From: Pinirhizobacter soli
GTDB taxonomy: Bacteria > Pseudomonadota > Gammaproteobacteria > Xanthomonadales > Rhodanobacteraceae
Length of the DNA: 64,000 nucleotides
Direction of reading: 5' to 3'
NCBI RefSeq assembly: GCF_015905305.1
Contig: NZ_JADZLQ010000001.1
Span: 1,078,599 to 1,142,598, forward strand
The notes under the pieces are model-generated. The model was not told the origin of the DNA. It saw only the letters and a program-made list of their open reading frames with translations, and ran no database searches. The position numbers were made by a program, and so were the translations under genes. Of this stretch, positions 12,268-22,003 are shown one piece after another. The first letter of the stretch is position 1. Each line of letters starts with the position of its first letter.

Positions 12268-12886
12268 CGGTTTCCTTGCGATCCCAGATCAGGCGGGGGT
12301 CGAAGCTCATCGAGGCCAGCATCGTCAGCACGACGACCAGGCCGAAGTAGATCACGCCGGGCTTAGGCTCCACCCGGCTCAATACCTGGAAATGCACCAG
12401 CGCCGACAACAGCGCCACCACGAAGACATCGAGCATGGACCAGTAGCCCACCAGCTCCACCAACCGGTAGAAGCGCGCCCGCTGCTTCAGCGCCCAGCGG
12501 CTTTTTCTTTGGACCGACACCAGCAGCGTGCCCAGCACCAGGAATTTCATCATCGGCACCACGATGCTGGCCACGAAGACGATGATGGCCAGGTCCCACG
12601 AGTCGTTGCGCCACAATTCGATCACGCCGGAAAGAATGGTGTTGTCGTCGACGTTGCCCAAGCTCACCGTGCGCATGATCGGTAACAGGTTGGCTGGCAG
12701 GTAGAGCAAGGCGGCGGCGATCAACAGCGCCCAGGTGCGCGTGAGCGAGTTGGTCTTGCGCCGGTGCAGCGGCGCGTGGCATCGCGGGCACATGGCGCCC
12801 GGCGGCACGTGTTTGGCGCGGCTGACCAGGCCACAGACATGGCATCCCACCAAGCCCCGCTCGCGGGCCGTCACCACGCCCGTCAT
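12260..12886 (-). CDS. pqiA: PqiA-like membrane protein, second half
   Basis: 208-residue inner-membrane protein with four predicted helices. It corresponds to one of the two homologous halves of E. coli PqiA (417 residues). The N terminus holds a four-cysteine zinc-ribbon pattern (CHVCGL and CPRCHAPL), then LPANLLPIMRTV, a PqiA hallmark. The start at 12886 overlaps the upstream half's stop (ATGA). It is followed by pqiB with an 8-nt overlap. Probable role: inner-membrane partner of PqiB. Confidence 0.88.
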   Translation of the reverse strand: MTGVVTARERGLVGCHVCGLVSRAKHVPPGAMCPRCHAPLHRRKTNSLTRTWALLIAAALLYLPANLLPIMRTVSLGNVDDNTILSGVIELWRNDSWDLAIIVFVASIVVPMMKFLVLGTLLVSVQRKSRWALKQRARFYRLVELVGYWSMLDVFVVALLSALVHFQVLSRVEPKPGVIYFGLVVVLTMLASMSFDPRLIWDRKETDD

Positions 12887-13500
12887 TCGTTGCTCCCCAC
12901 GGTTTTGTGCCATAGCTGGCGGGGATCGTGGCTGGCGAAGACGGTGATCAGCAAGGTGAGCACGCCGAACGACCAGATACCCGCGCCGGGCACCACCTTG
13001 AAGTAGCTGGAGGCTTTCACCACCGCCACCAGCGTGCCTAGCATGAACACCTCGATCATGCTCCAGGGGCGCACGTAGTGGACCATCACCATGGCCTGGC
13101 GGAATCCCGGCGCACGCTCGCCGCGCCGGGCAAAGGCCAGCAGCCAGCCGAAAGTCAGTATCTGCGTCAACGGAAAGAAGAACAGGGTAAGCGCCGCCAG
13201 CACCGCCACCACCTGCGACTGATCGTTCCACATGGCGATGGCAGCGCCCCACAGGGTGGTGGTGGCATTGCTGCTGCCCAGGCTCACCTGCACGATCGGC
13301 TCGACGTTGGCGATGATGAAGACGATGCCCGCGGCCACGATCAGGGCGAATTGCTTATCCAGGCTCAGCCACTGGTGGCGCTCCAGGATCGCTCCGCAAC
13401 GCGTGCAATGGGCCACCTCGCGACGCGCAAGGATACGGCGCCGATAGACCGCGTCGCAGTGCTCACAGACCATCAACGGTTGCCCGGGTGTCACATGCAT
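12883..13500 (-). CDS. pqiA: PqiA-like membrane protein, first half
   Basis: 205-residue membrane protein homologous to the other PqiA half. It has a CEHCDAVYRRR and CTRCGAIL cysteine ribbon at about 12-36 and four hydrophobic segments, the first being FALIVAAGIVFIIANVEPIV. It is the first gene of the four-gene pqi run (pqiA-half, pqiA-half, pqiB, pqiC), all overlapping by 4 to 8 nt. Its promoter must lie in 13501-13675, shared with the divergent thioredoxin-like gene. Confidence 0.88.
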   Translation of the reverse strand: MHVTPGQPLMVCEHCDAVYRRRILARREVAHCTRCGAILERHQWLSLDKQFALIVAAGIVFIIANVEPIVQVSLGSSNATTTLWGAAIAMWNDQSQVVAVLAALTLFFFPLTQILTFGWLLAFARRGERAPGFRQAMVMVHYVRPWSMIEVFMLGTLVAVVKASSYFKVVPGAGIWSFGVLTLLITVFASHDPRQLWHKTVGSNE

Positions 13501-13675
13501 ATCCTTGGGTGTCCTTTCCTTTTCCCGCCTATGGTCGCAAATTAACGTGGAGATAGCGCGACGAAGGGTGCGGGAGGTTGCCTGAACGCTCCCCGGAACG
13601 GCAAGCCACTTGATATCCTTGCCTGCTTGCCCGACCTATGCGGGCATTCCACAAGCGTTTTTCCGGAGTTCCCCA

Positions 13676-14551
13676 GTGAGCCAGGCCAGCGAAAATACCT
13701 ACGTCTTCGACGTCACCACGGCCAATTTCGAGGACGCCGTGCTCAAGGCGTCGCTGACCACGCCCATCCTGGTGGATTTCTGGGCCAGCTGGTGCGAGCC
13801 CTGCAAGGCGCTCAGCCCGCTCCTGGATAAACTCGCCGCCGAATACAACGGCGCCTTCGCCCTGGCCAAGGTCGACGTAGACGCCGAGCAGCAGATCGCC
13901 GCCATGTTCGGCATCCGCAGCATCCCCACGGTGATGCTGGTCAAGGACGGCCAGGTGCTCGACGGCTTCGCCGGGGCCCTGCCCGAAGGCCAGCTGCGGG
14001 AATTCCTTAGCCGCCACCTGCAGCCGCTGGATGCCGCCGAGGACGACACCCCGGAGCCGGCCGCCGAAATCGAGGCCGAAACGCCCGAAGGCGCCATCAA
14101 CCGCCTGCAGCAGGCCATCGCCGCCGAGCCGGACACTGCGAGCTTGAAGCTGGATCTGGCCGTGGCCCTGATGCACGCCGGCCGCACCGATGCCGCCGCG
14201 GCGGAACTGGACGGCCTGCCCGCCAATCTTTCGGTGGACCCTCGCGCCGTACGGCTGCGCAGTGAGCTGGAATTGGCCAAGGCCGCCGCGGGCGCGCCGT
14301 CCGCCGCAGAACTGCGCGCCCGCGTCGAGGCCAATCCCGCCGATGCCGAGGCACGCGACCAGTTGGGCGTGCGCCTGTTGCTCGAGGGCGACCCCGCCGC
14401 CGGCATGGACCAGTGGCTGGAACTGCTCAAGACCCAGCGCGACTGGAACGACGGCGCGGCGAAGAAGCGCCTGCTGGCTGCCTTCACCACGCTCAACGAT
14501 GCCGAACTCGTCGGCCGCTATCGCCGCAAGATGGCAAGCCTGTTGTTCTGA
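13676..14551 (+). CDS. cnoX: CnoX/YbbN-like thioredoxin-TPR co-chaperone
   Basis: 291-residue protein. A thioredoxin domain (about 8-115) holds an intact CxxC (C40-E-P-C43), followed by an acidic linker and TPR-like repeats (about 140-285) rich in PADAEARDQLGVRLL-type helices. CnoX protects clients from oxidation and passes them to GroEL; the E. coli protein lacks the first cysteine, so this version may also be redox-active. GTG at 13676 is chosen as start: GGAG lies about 8 nt upstream and MSQASENTYVFDVT fits the family N terminus. The next gene starts on the last base of its stop codon. Confidence 0.88.
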   Translation: MSQASENTYVFDVTTANFEDAVLKASLTTPILVDFWASWCEPCKALSPLLDKLAAEYNGAFALAKVDVDAEQQIAAMFGIRSIPTVMLVKDGQVLDGFAGALPEGQLREFLSRHLQPLDAAEDDTPEPAAEIEAETPEGAINRLQQAIAAEPDTASLKLDLAVALMHAGRTDAAAAELDGLPANLSVDPRAVRLRSELELAKAAAGAPSAAELRARVEANPADAEARDQLGVRLLLEGDPAAGMDQWLELLKTQRDWNDGAAKKRLLAAFTTLNDAELVGRYRRKMASLLF

Positions 14552-15009
14552 TGAAACCTGGCACTTTCAGGCGGCTGATGAACCTGTGGCCGCCCTTCCT
14601 CTTCAACAGCATCGCCGTGACCGACATCAGCGACGACTGGTCGGAAGTCCGCGTACGCCTGCGTCTTCGTCCCTGGAACAAGAACTTCGTGCGCACGCAG
14701 TTCGGCGGCAACCTCTTCGCCATGGCCGATCCGTTCTTCATGCTGATGGGCATGCATCGGCTGGGTGACGACTACTACGTGTGGGACAAGGCCGGCGAGA
14801 TCGAATTCATCGCGCCGGGCAAGGAAGATGTCTACGCCCACTTCGTGATGAGTGATCAGGCCGTGGAAGCCCTACGCGCCGAAGCCGCCAGTGGGGCCAA
14901 GGTGTTGCGGTGGTTCGAAGTGGACATCACCACCGCACAAGGCGACCTGGTAGCGAAAGTGCGCAAGCAGCTTTATGTGCGGCAGAAGCCGAGGGTACGG
15001 CCGACGTAA
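14551..15009 (+). CDS. DUF4442 hot-dog-fold protein (thioesterase-like)
   Basis: 152-residue protein with the DUF4442/YiiD C-terminal pattern: MNLWPPFLFNSI, then RPWNKNFVRTQFGGNLFAMADPFFMLM, a hot-dog helix segment. These proteins resemble acyl-CoA thioesterases, but the substrate here is unknown. The ATG overlaps the upstream stop (TGATG), so it is coupled to the cnoX-like gene. It is convergent with the small exported protein at 15016. Confidence 0.8.
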   Translation: MKPGTFRRLMNLWPPFLFNSIAVTDISDDWSEVRVRLRLRPWNKNFVRTQFGGNLFAMADPFFMLMGMHRLGDDYYVWDKAGEIEFIAPGKEDVYAHFVMSDQAVEALRAEAASGAKVLRWFEVDITTAQGDLVAKVRKQLYVRQKPRVRPT

Positions 15010-15015
15010 GCCTCG

Positions 15016-15537
15016 CTAAGGACCTTGCTCACATTGGGTCCTCAAAAAACCCATGTTGGTAATCCGCCATCCGTAGCTTGGCAAATTTGCCAGGACGAAG
15101 CGGCGGGAACCGTACGGCGTTCCGTCAGGATGGAACAAGTGGGCGATGATGATCTGGGTGCTGCCTTTGTCCTGCGGCGCATCAAGCAGGAATCTCTCGC
15201 TTAAGGCCTCCTGCGCGCCTGTCACCGGATCGGTCTGGACGCTGGGCACTCCTATGTTCACCGCATTCGGGCCATCAAGGCGCCGCCGATATTCACTGCA
15301 GGCCTGCATCAGCCCTGGCGATATCCAGCGCTCGACCAGAGCGAATTCCTCGATCGTGACAGCTCCGCGCGCAAGCCGGAAACTCAGTATGGAATTGACA
15401 ACGTCCATGGGACTTGTCGATGCCAGGGTGGGCATCGCTGCCTGCGCCAGGAGTGGCCATAGTGGCGCCGCCGCCATCGGCACTGTGCAGAGAAGGCCTG
15501 GCAGCTTCGCGAGGAATGATGTTTTACGGCGATCCAA
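15016..15537 (-). CDS. Exported protein of unknown function
   Basis: 173 residues. A basic start (MDRRKTSFLAK) is followed by a hydrophobic stretch and an AQA-like cleavage region near 33, suggesting export to the periplasm. The mature part is mixed alpha/beta with a C-terminal segment YGSRRFVLANLPSYGWRITNMG. I do not recognise a family. It lies between two convergent or co-directional genes without close spacing that would suggest a function. Confidence 0.6.
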   Translation of the reverse strand: MDRRKTSFLAKLPGLLCTVPMAAAPLWPLLAQAAMPTLASTSPMDVVNSILSFRLARGAVTIEEFALVERWISPGLMQACSEYRRRLDGPNAVNIGVPSVQTDPVTGAQEALSERFLLDAPQDKGSTQIIIAHLFHPDGTPYGSRRFVLANLPSYGWRITNMGFLRTQCEQGP

Positions 15538-15556
15538 GGTTGATCACCCCCGGCAA

Positions 15557-16900
15557 TCAGGCCTTGTTACGATCCGTCTCCAGCGCCCGGTTGATGCGCA
15601 ACGCCAGCAAGGTGCAGGCCACGCCCGACAGCAGGTAGACGCTGACGGCCCCTAAGCCGAAGCGCATCGACAGGCTCAGCGCCACCAGTGGCGCAAATGC
15701 CGCACCGATCAGCCAGGCGAAATCGGACGTCAGGGCCGCACCGGTATAACGGAAGCGCTTGGCGAAATTCGCCGTGACCGTGCCTGCCGCCTGACCGTAA
15801 GACAGGCCCAGCAGCGCGAAGCCGATCAACAGGAAGGCATCTTGCGCCGCCCTGCCGCCGCCGAGCAACCAGGGCGAAGCGATGGCGAAGAGGCCGATCA
15901 ATACCGCCATGGCGCCGAGCATGTTGCGGCGGCCGAACCTGTCGGCGAGGACGCCCGAGGCTACGGTGGCGCCGATGGCAATAAAGGCACCGATGATCTG
16001 CACGATCAGGACGTCGTTGATCGCCTGCGAACGGTTCAAGGTGATCCAGGACAGCGGGAAGATCGTCACGATGTGAAACAGGGCGTAGCTGGCAAGCGCA
16101 GCGAAGGCGCCGATGAAGAGGTTGTAGCCCTGGGCATTGAGCATCTCCAGGGTGCCGATCGGCTCGAGCTGGCCTTCTTCCATCAGGTGCGTGTATTCCT
16201 CGGTGACCACCAGGCGCAGGCGGGCGAACAAGGCCACCACGTTGATCGCGAAGGCGACGAAGAACGGGTAACGCCATCCCCAACTAAGGAAATCTTCGTT
16301 CGACAGCTGCGTGTGCAAGAACAGGAACAGCGATGCGGCGATCAGGAAGCCAGTGGGGGCGCCTAGCTGACCAAGCATCGAATACCAGCCGCGGCGGGCC
16401 TTCGGCGCATTGAGCGAAAGCAGCGAAGGCAGGCCATCCCACGAGCCCCCCAGGGCGATGCCCTGCAGGAAGCGCAGGGCCGAGAGAATCACGATGACGC
16501 CGTAGCCGTTCGAGGTGTTCGCCGGCAGGAAGGCGATACAGACCGTGGAGGTGCCCAGCAGGAACAGCGCGGCGGTGAGCTTGGTGCCGCGGCTCCAGTG
16601 CCGCTGGATCGCCATGAACAAGGTGGTGCCGATCGGGCGCGCGATGAAGGCGAAGGAGAAGATGGCAAACGCCAGCAGGACGCCGTCTACCCGGCTTAAG
16701 AACGGGAAGAACACCGACGGGAATACCAGGACCGAGGCAATGCCGTAAGTAAAGAAATCGAAATATTCTGAGGCCCGGCCGATGACCACCCCCACGGCGA
16801 TCTCGCCGGGGGCTACGGCGGCATGGCTTCCCTGGTGCTGGCGGCGGACGTCTTCTTCCGCTTTCTCGGCACCGTGATGAACTTGTGAAATGCTCGGCAT
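15557..16900 (-). CDS. MFS transporter, metabolite:H+ symporter (MHS) family
   Basis: 447-residue inner-membrane transporter with about 12 helices. The N-terminal signature GVVIGRASEYFDFFTYGIAS is a variant of the MHS motif, and IARPIGTTLFMAIQRHWSRGTK, LRFLQGIALGGSWDG and GVLADRFGRRNMLG match ProP/ShiA-type carriers. Such proteins import organic acids or osmolytes with protons; the substrate is not evident. It is divergent from cyoA. Confidence 0.85.
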   Translation of the reverse strand: MPSISQVHHGAEKAEEDVRRQHQGSHAAVAPGEIAVGVVIGRASEYFDFFTYGIASVLVFPSVFFPFLSRVDGVLLAFAIFSFAFIARPIGTTLFMAIQRHWSRGTKLTAALFLLGTSTVCIAFLPANTSNGYGVIVILSALRFLQGIALGGSWDGLPSLLSLNAPKARRGWYSMLGQLGAPTGFLIAASLFLFLHTQLSNEDFLSWGWRYPFFVAFAINVVALFARLRLVVTEEYTHLMEEGQLEPIGTLEMLNAQGYNLFIGAFAALASYALFHIVTIFPLSWITLNRSQAINDVLIVQIIGAFIAIGATVASGVLADRFGRRNMLGAMAVLIGLFAIASPWLLGGGRAAQDAFLLIGFALLGLSYGQAAGTVTANFAKRFRYTGAALTSDFAWLIGAAFAPLVALSLSMRFGLGAVSVYLLSGVACTLLALRINRALETDRNKA

Positions 16901-17047
16901 CGTGTTCGCCCGGTCGGGGGAGGTGTTGTTTAAAGCATAGCCAAGGATGAACCCGAAGACGCGTCAGCGCCATGGGACAAAGTGTCCTATCGCCCCCGGC
17001 GACGGTTTGGCGTAACTTTTACCGGTCCCAAGGGTAATTCCTCCACC

Positions 17048-18013
17048 ATGCGAATGTTCATGAAGACGTTGCGCGGCTTGCCGGTCCTCGCCCTTGCCCT
17101 GCTTTTGTCAGGCTGCGATGCCGTGTTGTTCAGCCCTGCCGGCGATGTCGCCAGGCAGCAGCGCGACCTGATCATCATTTCCGTCGTCCTGATGCTCATC
17201 ATCATCATCCCGGTGATCGTGATGACCTTCGTTTTCGCCTGGAAATACCGCGAATCGAACAAAGCCGCGCACCACGAGTACGACCCGGAGTGGAACCACT
17301 CCACGGTGCTGGAACTGCTGATCTGGGCGGCTCCGCTGCTGATCATCATCGCCTTGGGCGCGGTCACCTGGACCAGCACCCACAAGCTCGATCCGTACCG
17401 GCCGCTAGAGCGGGTCGACAACGTCCGCTCCGTGGCGCCCAATACCAAACCTTTGGTGGTTGAAGTGGTGGCGCTCGACTGGAAATGGCTGTTCTTCTAT
17501 CCGGAACAGGGCATCGCCACGGTCAACGAGATGGCCGCCCCGGTGGATCGCCCCATCGAATTCCATATCACCGCCTCCACCGTGATGAACGCCTTCTTCG
17601 TGCCATCCATGGCCGGCATGATTTATGCCATGCCGGGCATGGAGACCAAGCTCCACGGCGTCATGAACAAAACCGGCAACTTCGAAGGCATCTCGGCCAA
17701 CTACAGCGGCGCGGGCTTCTCCGACATGCGCTTTACGCTGCATAGCGTGTCCGATGCCGATTTCGATGCGTGGGTGGCCAAGGCGAAGGCCGATGGCGGC
17801 CACCTTGCCCGCGCGGACTACATCAAGCTCGAAAAGCCCAGCGAAAAGGAACCTGTCCACTACTACGGCACGGTGGATCCTGGCCTCTACAACGCCATCC
17901 TCAACCAGTGCGTCGCGGCAGGCCAGATGTGCATGAGCGACATGGTGAAACACGAGCAGCACGATGATCACGGTATGGCTGGCATGGCACCTGCCGGGCA
18001 CCCGCACGAATAG
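17048..18013 (+). CDS. cyoA: Cytochrome bo3 quinol oxidase subunit II
   Basis: 321-residue subunit II. A lipoprotein signal with lipobox LLSGC (C23) is followed by two transmembrane helices (about 40-62 and 85-107) and a periplasmic cupredoxin domain with VVEVVALDWKWLFFYPEQGIATVNE. The CuA ligands of cytochrome c oxidases are absent, as expected for a quinol oxidase. The His/Met-rich C terminus (HEQHDDHGMAGM) is unusual and could bind metal. The start at 17048 gives a proper signal peptide. First gene of cyoABCD-surf1. Confidence 0.95.
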   Translation: MRMFMKTLRGLPVLALALLLSGCDAVLFSPAGDVARQQRDLIIISVVLMLIIIIPVIVMTFVFAWKYRESNKAAHHEYDPEWNHSTVLELLIWAAPLLIIIALGAVTWTSTHKLDPYRPLERVDNVRSVAPNTKPLVVEVVALDWKWLFFYPEQGIATVNEMAAPVDRPIEFHITASTVMNAFFVPSMAGMIYAMPGMETKLHGVMNKTGNFEGISANYSGAGFSDMRFTLHSVSDADFDAWVAKAKADGGHLARADYIKLEKPSEKEPVHYYGTVDPGLYNAILNQCVAAGQMCMSDMVKHEQHDDHGMAGMAPAGHPHE

Positions 18014-18052
18014 CGGCAGCCTCTTTCGATTGAAGCCTTAGCGAGTCCCGTA

Positions 18053-20053
18053 ATGAACATGCCCGATGCAGAAAAACTGATCTTCGGACGCCTCACCCTC
18101 GAGGCGATTCCGTACCACGAGCCGATCCTGCTGGCCACGTTCGCCGGCGTGGCCATCATTGGCGCCGTCCTGCTTGGGCTGATCACCAAATACAAGCTCT
18201 GGGGCTACCTCTGGAGGGAATGGTTCACCAGCATCGATCACAAGAAGATCGGCATCATGTACATGGTGTTCGGCGTGGTCATGCTGCTGCGCGGCTTCGC
18301 CGACGCGCTGATGATGCGCGCCCAGCAGGCCATGGCCTTCAACGGCAATCCGGGCTTCCTGCCACCGCACCACTACGACCAGATCTTCACCGCCCACGGC
18401 GTGATCATGATCTTCTTCGTGGCCATGCCCCTGGTCACTGGCCTGATGAACTTCATCATGCCGCTGCAGATCGGCGCGCGTGACGTCGCCTTCCCGTTCC
18501 TAAACAACTTCAGCTTCTGGATGACGGTCGCCGGCGGCGTGCTGGTGATGGCGTCTCTGTTCGTGGGCGAATTCGCCCGCACAGGCTGGCTGGCCTATCC
18601 GCCGCTCGCAGGCCTGGAGGCCAGTCCAGATGTCGGGGTGGACTACTACATCTGGTCGCTCCAGGTGGCGGGCGTGGGAACCACGCTGTCGGGCATCAAC
18701 CTGATCGCCACCATCGTGAAGATGCGCGCACCGGGCATGACCATGATGAAGATGCCCATCTTCACCTGGACCTCGCTGTGCACCAACGTGCTGATCGTGG
18801 CCGCCTTCCCGGTGCTCACCGCCGTGCTGGTATTGCTCTCGCTCGACCGCTACGTGGGCACCAACTTCTTCACCAACGGCATGGGCGGCAACCCCATGAT
18901 GTACGTGAACCTGATCTGGATCTGGGGCCATCCGGAGGTGTACATCCTGGTGCTGCCGGTGTTCGGCGTGTTCTCGGAAGTCGTCTCCACCTTCAGCCGC
19001 AAGCGCCTGTTCGGTTACGCATCGATGGTGTATGCAACCGTGGTGATCACGGTGCTTTCGTACCTGGTGTGGCTGCACCACTTCTTCACCATGGGTTCGG
19101 GCGCCAGCGTCAACTCGTTCTTCGGCATCACCACCATGATCATCTCGATCCCCACGGGCGCGAAGATGTTCAACTGGCTGTTCACCATGTATCGCGGGCG
19201 CATCCAGTTCGAAGTGCCGATGCTCTGGACCATGGGTTTCATGTTCACCTTCGTGATCGGTGGCATGACCGGCGTGATGCTGGCGATCCCCCCGGCCGAC
19301 TTCCTGCTGCACAACAGCCTGTTCCTGGTGGCGCACTTCCATAACGTCATCATCGGCGGCGTGATCTTCGGCCTGTTTGCCGGCATCAACTACTGGTTCC
19401 CCAAGGCCTTCGGCTACAAGCTCGATCCGTTCTGGGGAAAGTGCTCGTTCTGGTTCTGGCTGGTGGGCTTCTGGTTCGCCTTCATGCCGCTGTACATCCT
19501 GGGCTTCATGGGCGTGACCCGCCGCATGAACCACTTCGAAGATCCGTCGCTGCAGATCTGGTTCCAGATCGCCGCCTTCGGCGCGGTGCTGATCGCGCTG
19601 GGCATCGGCTCGTTCCTGGTCCAGCTGTGGGTGAGCTACAAGCGCCGCGAGGAGCTGCGTGACGTCACCGGCGATCCCTGGCATGGCCGTACGCTGGAGT
19701 GGTCCACCTCCTCGCCGCCGCCGGCCTACAACTTTGCATTCACCCCGATCATCCACGAGGCCGATGCCTGGTGGGACATGAAAGAGCGCAACCAGAGGCG
19801 TCGCACCGAGGGCTACCTGCCCATCCACATGCCGAAGAATACGAGCGCCGGTATCTACCTCGCTGCCTTCGCCTTCGTGGTCGGCTTCGCCATGATCTGG
19901 CACATGTTCCTTATCGCGGGCCTGGCTTTCCTTGGCCTGCTGGTGACAGCGATCGGTCACACCTTCAACTACAAGCGCGATTTCCACATCCCCGCCGACG
20001 AAGTGGCCCGCACAGAGACCGCCCGCACGGAGGCGCTTGCCGCCCATGTCTGA
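18053..20053 (+). CDS. cyoB: Cytochrome bo3 quinol oxidase subunit I
   Basis: 666-residue heme-copper oxidase subunit with about 15 helices. It reduces O2 to water while pumping protons. The core motifs are present: [14 protein letters not shown] (low-spin heme ligand), [12 protein letters not shown] (CuB histidine and cross-linked tyrosine), HHFFTMG (CuB histidines) and FHNVIIGG near the heme ligands. It lies 39 nt after cyoA and overlaps cyoC. Confidence 0.97.
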   Translation: MNMPDAEKLIFGRLTLEAIPYHEPILLATFAGVAIIGAVLLGLITKYKLWGYLWREWFTSIDHKKIGIMYMVFGVVMLLRGFADALMMRAQQAMAFNGNPGFLPPHHYDQIFTAHGVIMIFFVAMPLVTGLMNFIMPLQIGARDVAFPFLNNFSFWMTVAGGVLVMASLFVGEFARTGWLAYPPLAGLEASPDVGVDYYIWSLQVAGVGTTLSGINLIATIVKMRAPGMTMMKMPIFTWTSLCTNVLIVAAFPVLTAVLVLLSLDRYVGTNFFTNGMGGNPMMYVNLIWIWGHPEVYILVLPVFGVFSEVVSTFSRKRLFGYASMVYATVVITVLSYLVWLHHFFTMGSGASVNSFFGITTMIISIPTGAKMFNWLFTMYRGRIQFEVPMLWTMGFMFTFVIGGMTGVMLAIPPADFLLHNSLFLVAHFHNVIIGGVIFGLFAGINYWFPKAFGYKLDPFWGKCSFWFWLVGFWFAFMPLYILGFMGVTRRMNHFEDPSLQIWFQIAAFGAVLIALGIGSFLVQLWVSYKRREELRDVTGDPWHGRTLEWSTSSPPPAYNFAFTPIIHEADAWWDMKERNQRRRTEGYLPIHMPKNTSAGIYLAAFAFVVGFAMIWHMFLIAGLAFLGLLVTAIGHTFNYKRDFHIPADEVARTETARTEALAAHV

Positions 20054-20684
20054 CATGAACGCCACGCCTTCCGCGGCCCTCGCCGGAAACCAGGACGTCG
20101 AGTTCTGGATGAAGGAAGACCACCACCCGGCCAACGGTACGTTGCTCGGGTTCTGGATCTACCTGATGAGCGACTGCCTCATCTTCGCCTGCCTGTTCGC
20201 CACCTATGGGGTGCTCGGACGCAGTTACGCAGGCGGTCCCACGGGCGCCGAGCTCTTCGACCTGCCGCTGGTGGCGATCAACACCACCTTGCTGCTGCTC
20301 TCGTCGATCACCTACGGCTTCGCCGTGCTTGAGATGCAGAAGGATCGCCGCGGCACGATGATGGCGTGGCTGGTGATCACGGGCCTCTTCGGCCTGGGGT
20401 TCCTTGGCATCGAGCTGCACGAATTCTCCGAGCTCATCGGCCAGGGCGCGGGCCCGCAACGCAGCGCGTTCCTGTCGTCGTTCTTTACCCTGGTGGGTAC
20501 CCACGGCCTGCATGTGACCTTCGGCATCGTCTGGCTGGTCACCCTGCTGTTCCAGGTGGGCCGCTTCGGCCTCACGCCGGCCAACAAGCGCCGCATCCTG
20601 TGCCTGTCGATGTTCTGGCACTTCCTGGATGTGGTGTGGATCGGCGTCTTCACCTTCGTTTACCTGATGGGAGCGCTGCCATGA
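20046..20684 (+). CDS. cyoC: Cytochrome bo3 quinol oxidase subunit III
   Basis: 212 residues with five predicted helices, the subunit III pattern. It contains [23 protein letters not shown] and [11 protein letters not shown], typical CyoC segments. The ATG at 20046 overlaps the cyoB stop by 8 nt, with GGAGG at 20029-20033; an in-frame TTG at 20037 is too close to that site. Confidence 0.94.
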   Translation: MSDMNATPSAALAGNQDVEFWMKEDHHPANGTLLGFWIYLMSDCLIFACLFATYGVLGRSYAGGPTGAELFDLPLVAINTTLLLLSSITYGFAVLEMQKDRRGTMMAWLVITGLFGLGFLGIELHEFSELIGQGAGPQRSAFLSSFFTLVGTHGLHVTFGIVWLVTLLFQVGRFGLTPANKRRILCLSMFWHFLDVVWIGVFTFVYLMGALP

Positions 20685-21070
20685 GCGCACATGCCGAGTC
20701 GCACGACCACCACGATGACAGTGCGCCGCACAGCACGCTGAAGGGCTACCTGATGGGGTTCTTCCTGGCCGTGTTCCTGACGGCGGTTCCCTTCTGGCTG
20801 GTCATGGGCAAGGTGATACCCAACGCACAGACGCTGGCGGTGGTGATCCTGGTGTTCGCGGCCATGCAGATCGTGGTGCACATGATCTACTTCCTGCATA
20901 TGAACGCCCACTCCGAAGGCGGCTGGAACATGCTGGCGCTGATGTTTACGGCGATCCTGGTAGTGATCACGCTCAGTGGATCCATCTGGGTGATGTTCCA
21001 CCTCAACTCGAACATGATGCCGGGCATGTCCCACGACATGACCGAGCAGCAGGCCAAGAACCTGCCTTGA
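20681..21070 (+). CDS. cyoD: Cytochrome bo3 quinol oxidase subunit IV
   Basis: 129 residues with three helices, the small subunit needed for CuB insertion. A His-rich N terminus ([14 protein letters not shown]) is followed by [34 protein letters not shown] and [17 protein letters not shown]. The start overlaps the cyoC stop (ATGA). Confidence 0.93.
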   Translation: MSAHAESHDHHDDSAPHSTLKGYLMGFFLAVFLTAVPFWLVMGKVIPNAQTLAVVILVFAAMQIVVHMIYFLHMNAHSEGGWNMLALMFTAILVVITLSGSIWVMFHLNSNMMPGMSHDMTEQQAKNLP

Positions 21071-21072
21071 GC

Positions 21073-21843
21073 ATGCATGCGCCAGACGACACGAAGACGC
21101 CGCGCCGACCGCGCGGCGTTTTCGTTCTGGGGTTGCTAGCCGTGCTTGGCGCGGCGGTGTTCGCGGGATTTATCGCGCTGGGACTTTGGCAGGTGCATCG
21201 CCGTGCGTGGAAGCATGACCTTGTTGCACGCGTGGATGCGCGGGTGCATGCGGAGCCGGTGATGGCACCGGACCGCGACCGGTGGCTTGCGGTGAATACG
21301 GCGAACGATGAATACCGGCGGGTGAAACTCACTGGTACATTCGCGCCTGAAAAGAGCGTGCGGGTGCGTGCCAGTACGGAGCTTGGCGCAGGTTCCTGGT
21401 TGTTGACGCCGATGCGCACGCAGGACGGCAGCGAGGTAATCGTAAACCGTGGTTTCGTTGCGACGACGTGGTGCGGTGGCAAGGCGATCTGTGCATCCGG
21501 CCCCACGGGCGAGACAACGGTCGTAGGCCTGTTGCGCATCAGCGAACCAAAAGGCGCTTTCCTGCAGGCAAACGACCCGGCGCATGATCGCTGGTATTCG
21601 CGGGACGTTGCTGCCATCGCCGCCGCCAAGGGGCTGGATGCCACTGCACCCTATTTCGTGGATGCCGATGCCGCATCGTCCCCCGGACGGGACGGCAGCG
21701 ATAGCCCCGTCGGCGGCCTCACCGTGATCGCCTTCCCCGACAATCACCTGATGTACGCCCTCACCTGGTTCGGCCTGGCGCTGATGACGCTGTTCGGCGG
21801 CTGGATCGTCTGGAAGGACGAGCGGAAGAAGCGGCGGGATTGA
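21073..21843 (+). CDS. SURF1-family oxidase biogenesis protein
   Basis: 256 residues with two terminal membrane helices (about 17-39 and 226-246) around a periplasmic domain. Signatures include FIALGLWQVHRRAWK near the N terminus and VIVNRGFV in the middle. SURF1 proteins help insert heme a/CuB into oxidases. Linkage to cyoABCD suggests service to the bo-type enzyme. ATG 21073 is 2 nt past the cyoD stop; a TTG at 21067 overlapping that stop is the alternative. No heme O synthase (cyoE) gene follows, so it must lie elsewhere. Confidence 0.9.
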   Translation: MHAPDDTKTPRRPRGVFVLGLLAVLGAAVFAGFIALGLWQVHRRAWKHDLVARVDARVHAEPVMAPDRDRWLAVNTANDEYRRVKLTGTFAPEKSVRVRASTELGAGSWLLTPMRTQDGSEVIVNRGFVATTWCGGKAICASGPTGETTVVGLLRISEPKGAFLQANDPAHDRWYSRDVAAIAAAKGLDATAPYFVDADAASSPGRDGSDSPVGGLTVIAFPDNHLMYALTWFGLALMTLFGGWIVWKDERKKRRD

Positions 21844-22003
21844 GGAATTTCCCGCTCGATTGCCACGGCATCACGCCATACGCGCCGATTCCGCATCCGC
21901 ATCGCGCTTGATGGCTTCGATGTTGAGTGCGTGCAACTCGCTTTCATAGTCTTGGCCACCACTTGCCGCGCCACGATGACCTTATGGCACAACACTGCCA
22001 ACG

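Noticed and set aside
18500-20134. 544-codon minus-strand frame opposite cyoB
   Set aside because: cyoB has all heme and copper ligands in the plus frame; the antisense translation is His/Asp-rich with no motif.
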